DNA of 6,721 bases, from assembly GCA_905373305.1 (NCBI GenBank), contig CAJPSM010000071.1, positions 1 through 6,721 on the forward strand, read 5' to 3'. This DNA comes from an uncultured Streptococcus sp. (lineage in GTDB: Bacteria > Bacillota > Bacilli > Lactobacillales > Streptococcaceae). Position 1 is the stretch's first letter; every line of letters starts with the position of its first letter. The notes under the pieces were generated by a model. It did no database searches, was not told the origin of the DNA, and saw only the letters and a program-made list of their open reading frames with translations. Positions 5,720 to 6,721 of the stretch are shown piece by piece. Made by a program: the position numbers and the translations under genes.

Positions 5720-5944
5720 ATGAAAACATTCTATGATGTGCAGCAATTTCTCAAACAGTTTGGCATTATTGTCTATGTGGGGAAGCGCTTGTATGATATT
5801 GAACTGATGAAGCTTGAACTCTCTCGGATCTATGATGCGGGTCTGATGGACAAGCTAGACTATCTAGAGGCGGAAGCTGTTCTTCGTAGAGAGCACAAGA
5901 TAGAATTAGACTATTTAGAGAAAAATGGAGATATGAACTTATGA
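5720..5944 (+). CDS. yqgQ: YqgQ family protein (DUF910)
   Basis: A 74-residue, mostly helical, charged cytoplasmic protein opening MKTFYDVQQFLKQFGIIVYV, with GKRLYDIELM and a C-terminal helix rich in E, L and R. This matches the YqgQ family of Firmicutes, a small helical-bundle protein of unknown function that I recall near glcK and rhodanese genes in other Firmicutes. No catalytic residues are evident. Frames reaching back to TTG 5684 or ATG 5711 are rejected, because the first is the -35 box and the second lies in the -10 box, so neither would be in the mRNA. The ATG at 5720 begins at the predicted transcript end without a Shine-Dalgarno, suggesting leaderless translation. Its TGA stop overlaps the next ATG by four bases (ATGA), so the two are probably translated together. 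Confidence 0.88.
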   Translation: MKTFYDVQQFLKQFGIIVYVGKRLYDIELMKLELSRIYDAGLMDKLDYLEAEAVLRREHKIELDYLEKNGDMNL

Positions 5945-6321
5945 CAATTTGGATTGTTTGGGGAATCGTACTAGCAATGGCGGCATGGATGGGGTATAAC
6001 TACCTTCGTATTCGTCGTGCGGCTAAGATTGTAGACAATGCAGAATTTGAAGCCTTGATTCGGAAAGGGCAGTTGATTGATGTCCGTGAACCAGCAGAGT
6101 TTCACAGAAAACATATCCTCGGTGCGCGCAATATTCCTTCAAATCAGTTGAAGTCAAGCCTTGCAGCCCTTCGCAAGGATAAACCAGTCCTTCTCTATGA
6201 AAACCAACGCGGACAACGAGTGACTAATGCAGCCCTCTATCTGAAAAAGCAAGGTTTCTCTGAGATTTATATCCTATCCTATGGCTTGGATTCTTGGAAT
6301 GGTAAGGTCAAGACTAGCTAA
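5941..6321 (+). CDS. Membrane-anchored rhodanese-like protein lacking the catalytic cysteine
   Basis: A 126-residue protein with one N-terminal membrane segment (about residues 2-20), a basic stretch (YLRIRRAAK) that should keep the rest in the cytoplasm, and a rhodanese-like domain at about 34-122. Visible features are LIDVREPAEFHRKHILGARNIP (45-66), with the typical DVRE and HI.GA.NIP blocks, and a C-terminal GLDSWNG. The active-site loop, usually YC followed by about four residues, reads LYENQRGQR (85-93): glutamate 87 sits where the sulfur-accepting cysteine should be, and the whole protein has no cysteine. It therefore should not work as a thiosulfate sulfurtransferase; a binding or regulatory role is possible but unproven. 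GGAG (5927-5930) lies 10 nt before the ATG, and the start overlaps the yqgQ stop. Confidence 0.88.
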   Translation: MTIWIVWGIVLAMAAWMGYNYLRIRRAAKIVDNAEFEALIRKGQLIDVREPAEFHRKHILGARNIPSNQLKSSLAALRKDKPVLLYENQRGQRVTNAALYLKKQGFSEIYILSYGLDSWNGKVKTS

Positions 6322-6391
6322 TGTTCTATTAAAAGCTGTCGAATGATAGATAAAGCTAGTATTTTAAGGTATCATCATTTATATTAAACAT

Positions 6392-6398
6392 AAGGAGA
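6392..6398 (+). promoter_or_regulatory. Ribosome binding site of the 77-residue membrane protein gene
   Basis: AAGGAGA with 8 nt to the ATG at 6407. The 85-nt gap before this gene has a TATATT (6380-6385) that could be a -10, but no acceptable -35 at 16-18 bp, and no terminator after the rhodanese-like gene. The gene may be read through from the yqgQ promoter or from a weak promoter of its own. Confidence 0.6.
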
Positions 6399-6406
6399 CT
6401 TTATAT

Positions 6407-6640
6407 ATGAATTCACAACAAAAGAAAAAACACTCACTTGTTTTAGGTATCCTATCTATTGTGCTCGGTTTGTTATCTCCAATTGTAGGTCTGGTTTTGG
6501 GGATCGTAGGATTGGTCTTGGCTATTTCATATCAAAAAGAGTCACAATTAGACTATAAAACAGAAAAAATTCTCAATATCGTAGGACTTGTGGTTTCTGT
6601 ACTTAATTGGATTCTAGCTATCGCGATATTTTTTAGATAA
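6407..6640 (+). CDS. Small membrane protein, DUF4190-like
   Basis: A 77-residue protein with a basic N terminus (MNSQQKKKHS), a long glycine/leucine/valine-rich hydrophobic stretch (about 11-41, likely one long or two short membrane helices), a charged loop (YQKESQLDYKTEK, 42-54) and a second hydrophobic segment (56-76). The repeated pattern of LGI, VLGL and GLVL with a polar linker resembles DUF4190-type small membrane proteins, whose role is unknown; I assign this only by pattern. The start at 6407 has AAGGAGA 8 nt upstream. No enzyme motif is present. Just after the stop lies A-rich DNA ending in AAAAAGCTTTAAACC, which looks like half of a terminator, and then the possible insertion-sequence end. 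Confidence 0.8.
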   Translation: MNSQQKKKHSLVLGILSIVLGLLSPIVGLVLGIVGLVLAISYQKESQLDYKTEKILNIVGLVVSVLNWILAIAIFFR

Positions 6641-6667
6641 GTAAAAACAAAAAAAGCTTTAAACCAT

Positions 6668-6721
6668 TGAACTGCACCCCAAAAGTTAGACAGAAAAAAT
6701 CTAACTTTTGGGGTGTTTTTA
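6668..6721 (+). mobile_element. Possible outer end of an IS3-family insertion sequence (runs off the window)
   Basis: The sequence starting TGAACTGCACCCCAAAAG (from 6668) looks like the terminal inverted repeat of IS3/IS150-group elements in streptococci: it begins with TG and carries the ACCCCAAAAGTTAGA motif. No transposase is visible because the window ends 54 bases later. The target-site duplication and the other end cannot be seen. It could instead be a plain terminator or a solo IS remnant. Confidence 0.42.
6675..6720 (+). terminator. Strong hairpin terminator at the window end
   Basis: CACCCCAAAAGTTAGA (6675-6690) and its exact reverse complement (6700-6715) form a 16-bp perfect stem with a 9-nt loop (CAGAAAAAA), followed by TTTTT. 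The orientation stops + strand transcription. Only the + side has a T-run. If the IS reading is right, it shields the element from outside transcription. Confidence 0.75.

Noticed and set aside
6322..6406. TGATA/TATCA inverted arms in the gap after the rhodanese-like gene
   Set aside because: Only five bases pair, with a long spacer and no T-run, so neither a terminator nor an operator can be argued.
2142..6721. Search of the intergenic spaces for BOX or RUP repeats of mitis-group streptococci
   Set aside because: No stretch matched what I remember of these elements.

Overview
The window looks like chromosome from a mitis-group Streptococcus (S. mitis, S. oralis, S. pneumoniae or a close relative). 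The grounds are a secreted wall hydrolase full of choline-binding repeats, a CpsY/MtaR-type LysR regulator, the streptococcal YqgQ and rhodanese-like pair, fairly AT-rich DNA, and several extended -10 (TGnTATAAT-like) promoters. Species cannot be fixed by reading alone.

Layout. 1-2141 (+): the 3' part of an ABC ATPase gene and two permease genes, tightly packed and each with a strong ribosome binding site; together they encode an ABC-2 type exporter whose substrate is unknown. The operon ends in a terminator (2155-2181). 2202-2349 (+): a self-contained tRNA-Thr(CGU) unit with its own promoter and terminator. 2403-2820 (+): a promoter and a 105-residue membrane protein with four predicted membrane segments, followed by a perfect inverted repeat that can end transcription from both sides. 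2852-4651 (-): a 599-residue secreted N-acetylmuramoyl-L-alanine amidase with choline-binding repeats in front of a zinc amidase domain. 4700-5608 (-): the CpsY-like LysR regulator, lying 48 nt upstream of the amidase on the same strand with no visible terminator between them. 5609-5719: a compact divergent promoter region. 5720-6321 (+): yqgQ and a membrane-anchored rhodanese-like gene overlapping by ATGA. 6407-6640 (+): a 77-residue membrane protein. 6668-6721: a strong hairpin that resembles the outer end of an IS3-family insertion sequence and runs to the window edge.

How the genes fit together. The most interesting part is 2852-5944. The regulator is probably read through into the wall amidase, and it is divergent from yqgQ and the rhodanese-like gene. 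Both divergent promoters have their -10 boxes only 6-7 nt from the start codons, so both mRNAs are predicted to be leaderless. A 19-bp inverted repeat midway between the promoters is a candidate operator. The amidase carries three 59-residue super-repeats followed by LytB-like repeats. The rhodanese-like protein lacks the catalytic cysteine.

I found no CRISPR array, no phage genes and no clearly new multi-gene system. The ABC-2, YqgQ, rhodanese and LysR families are all known; what is unusual is their detail and arrangement.
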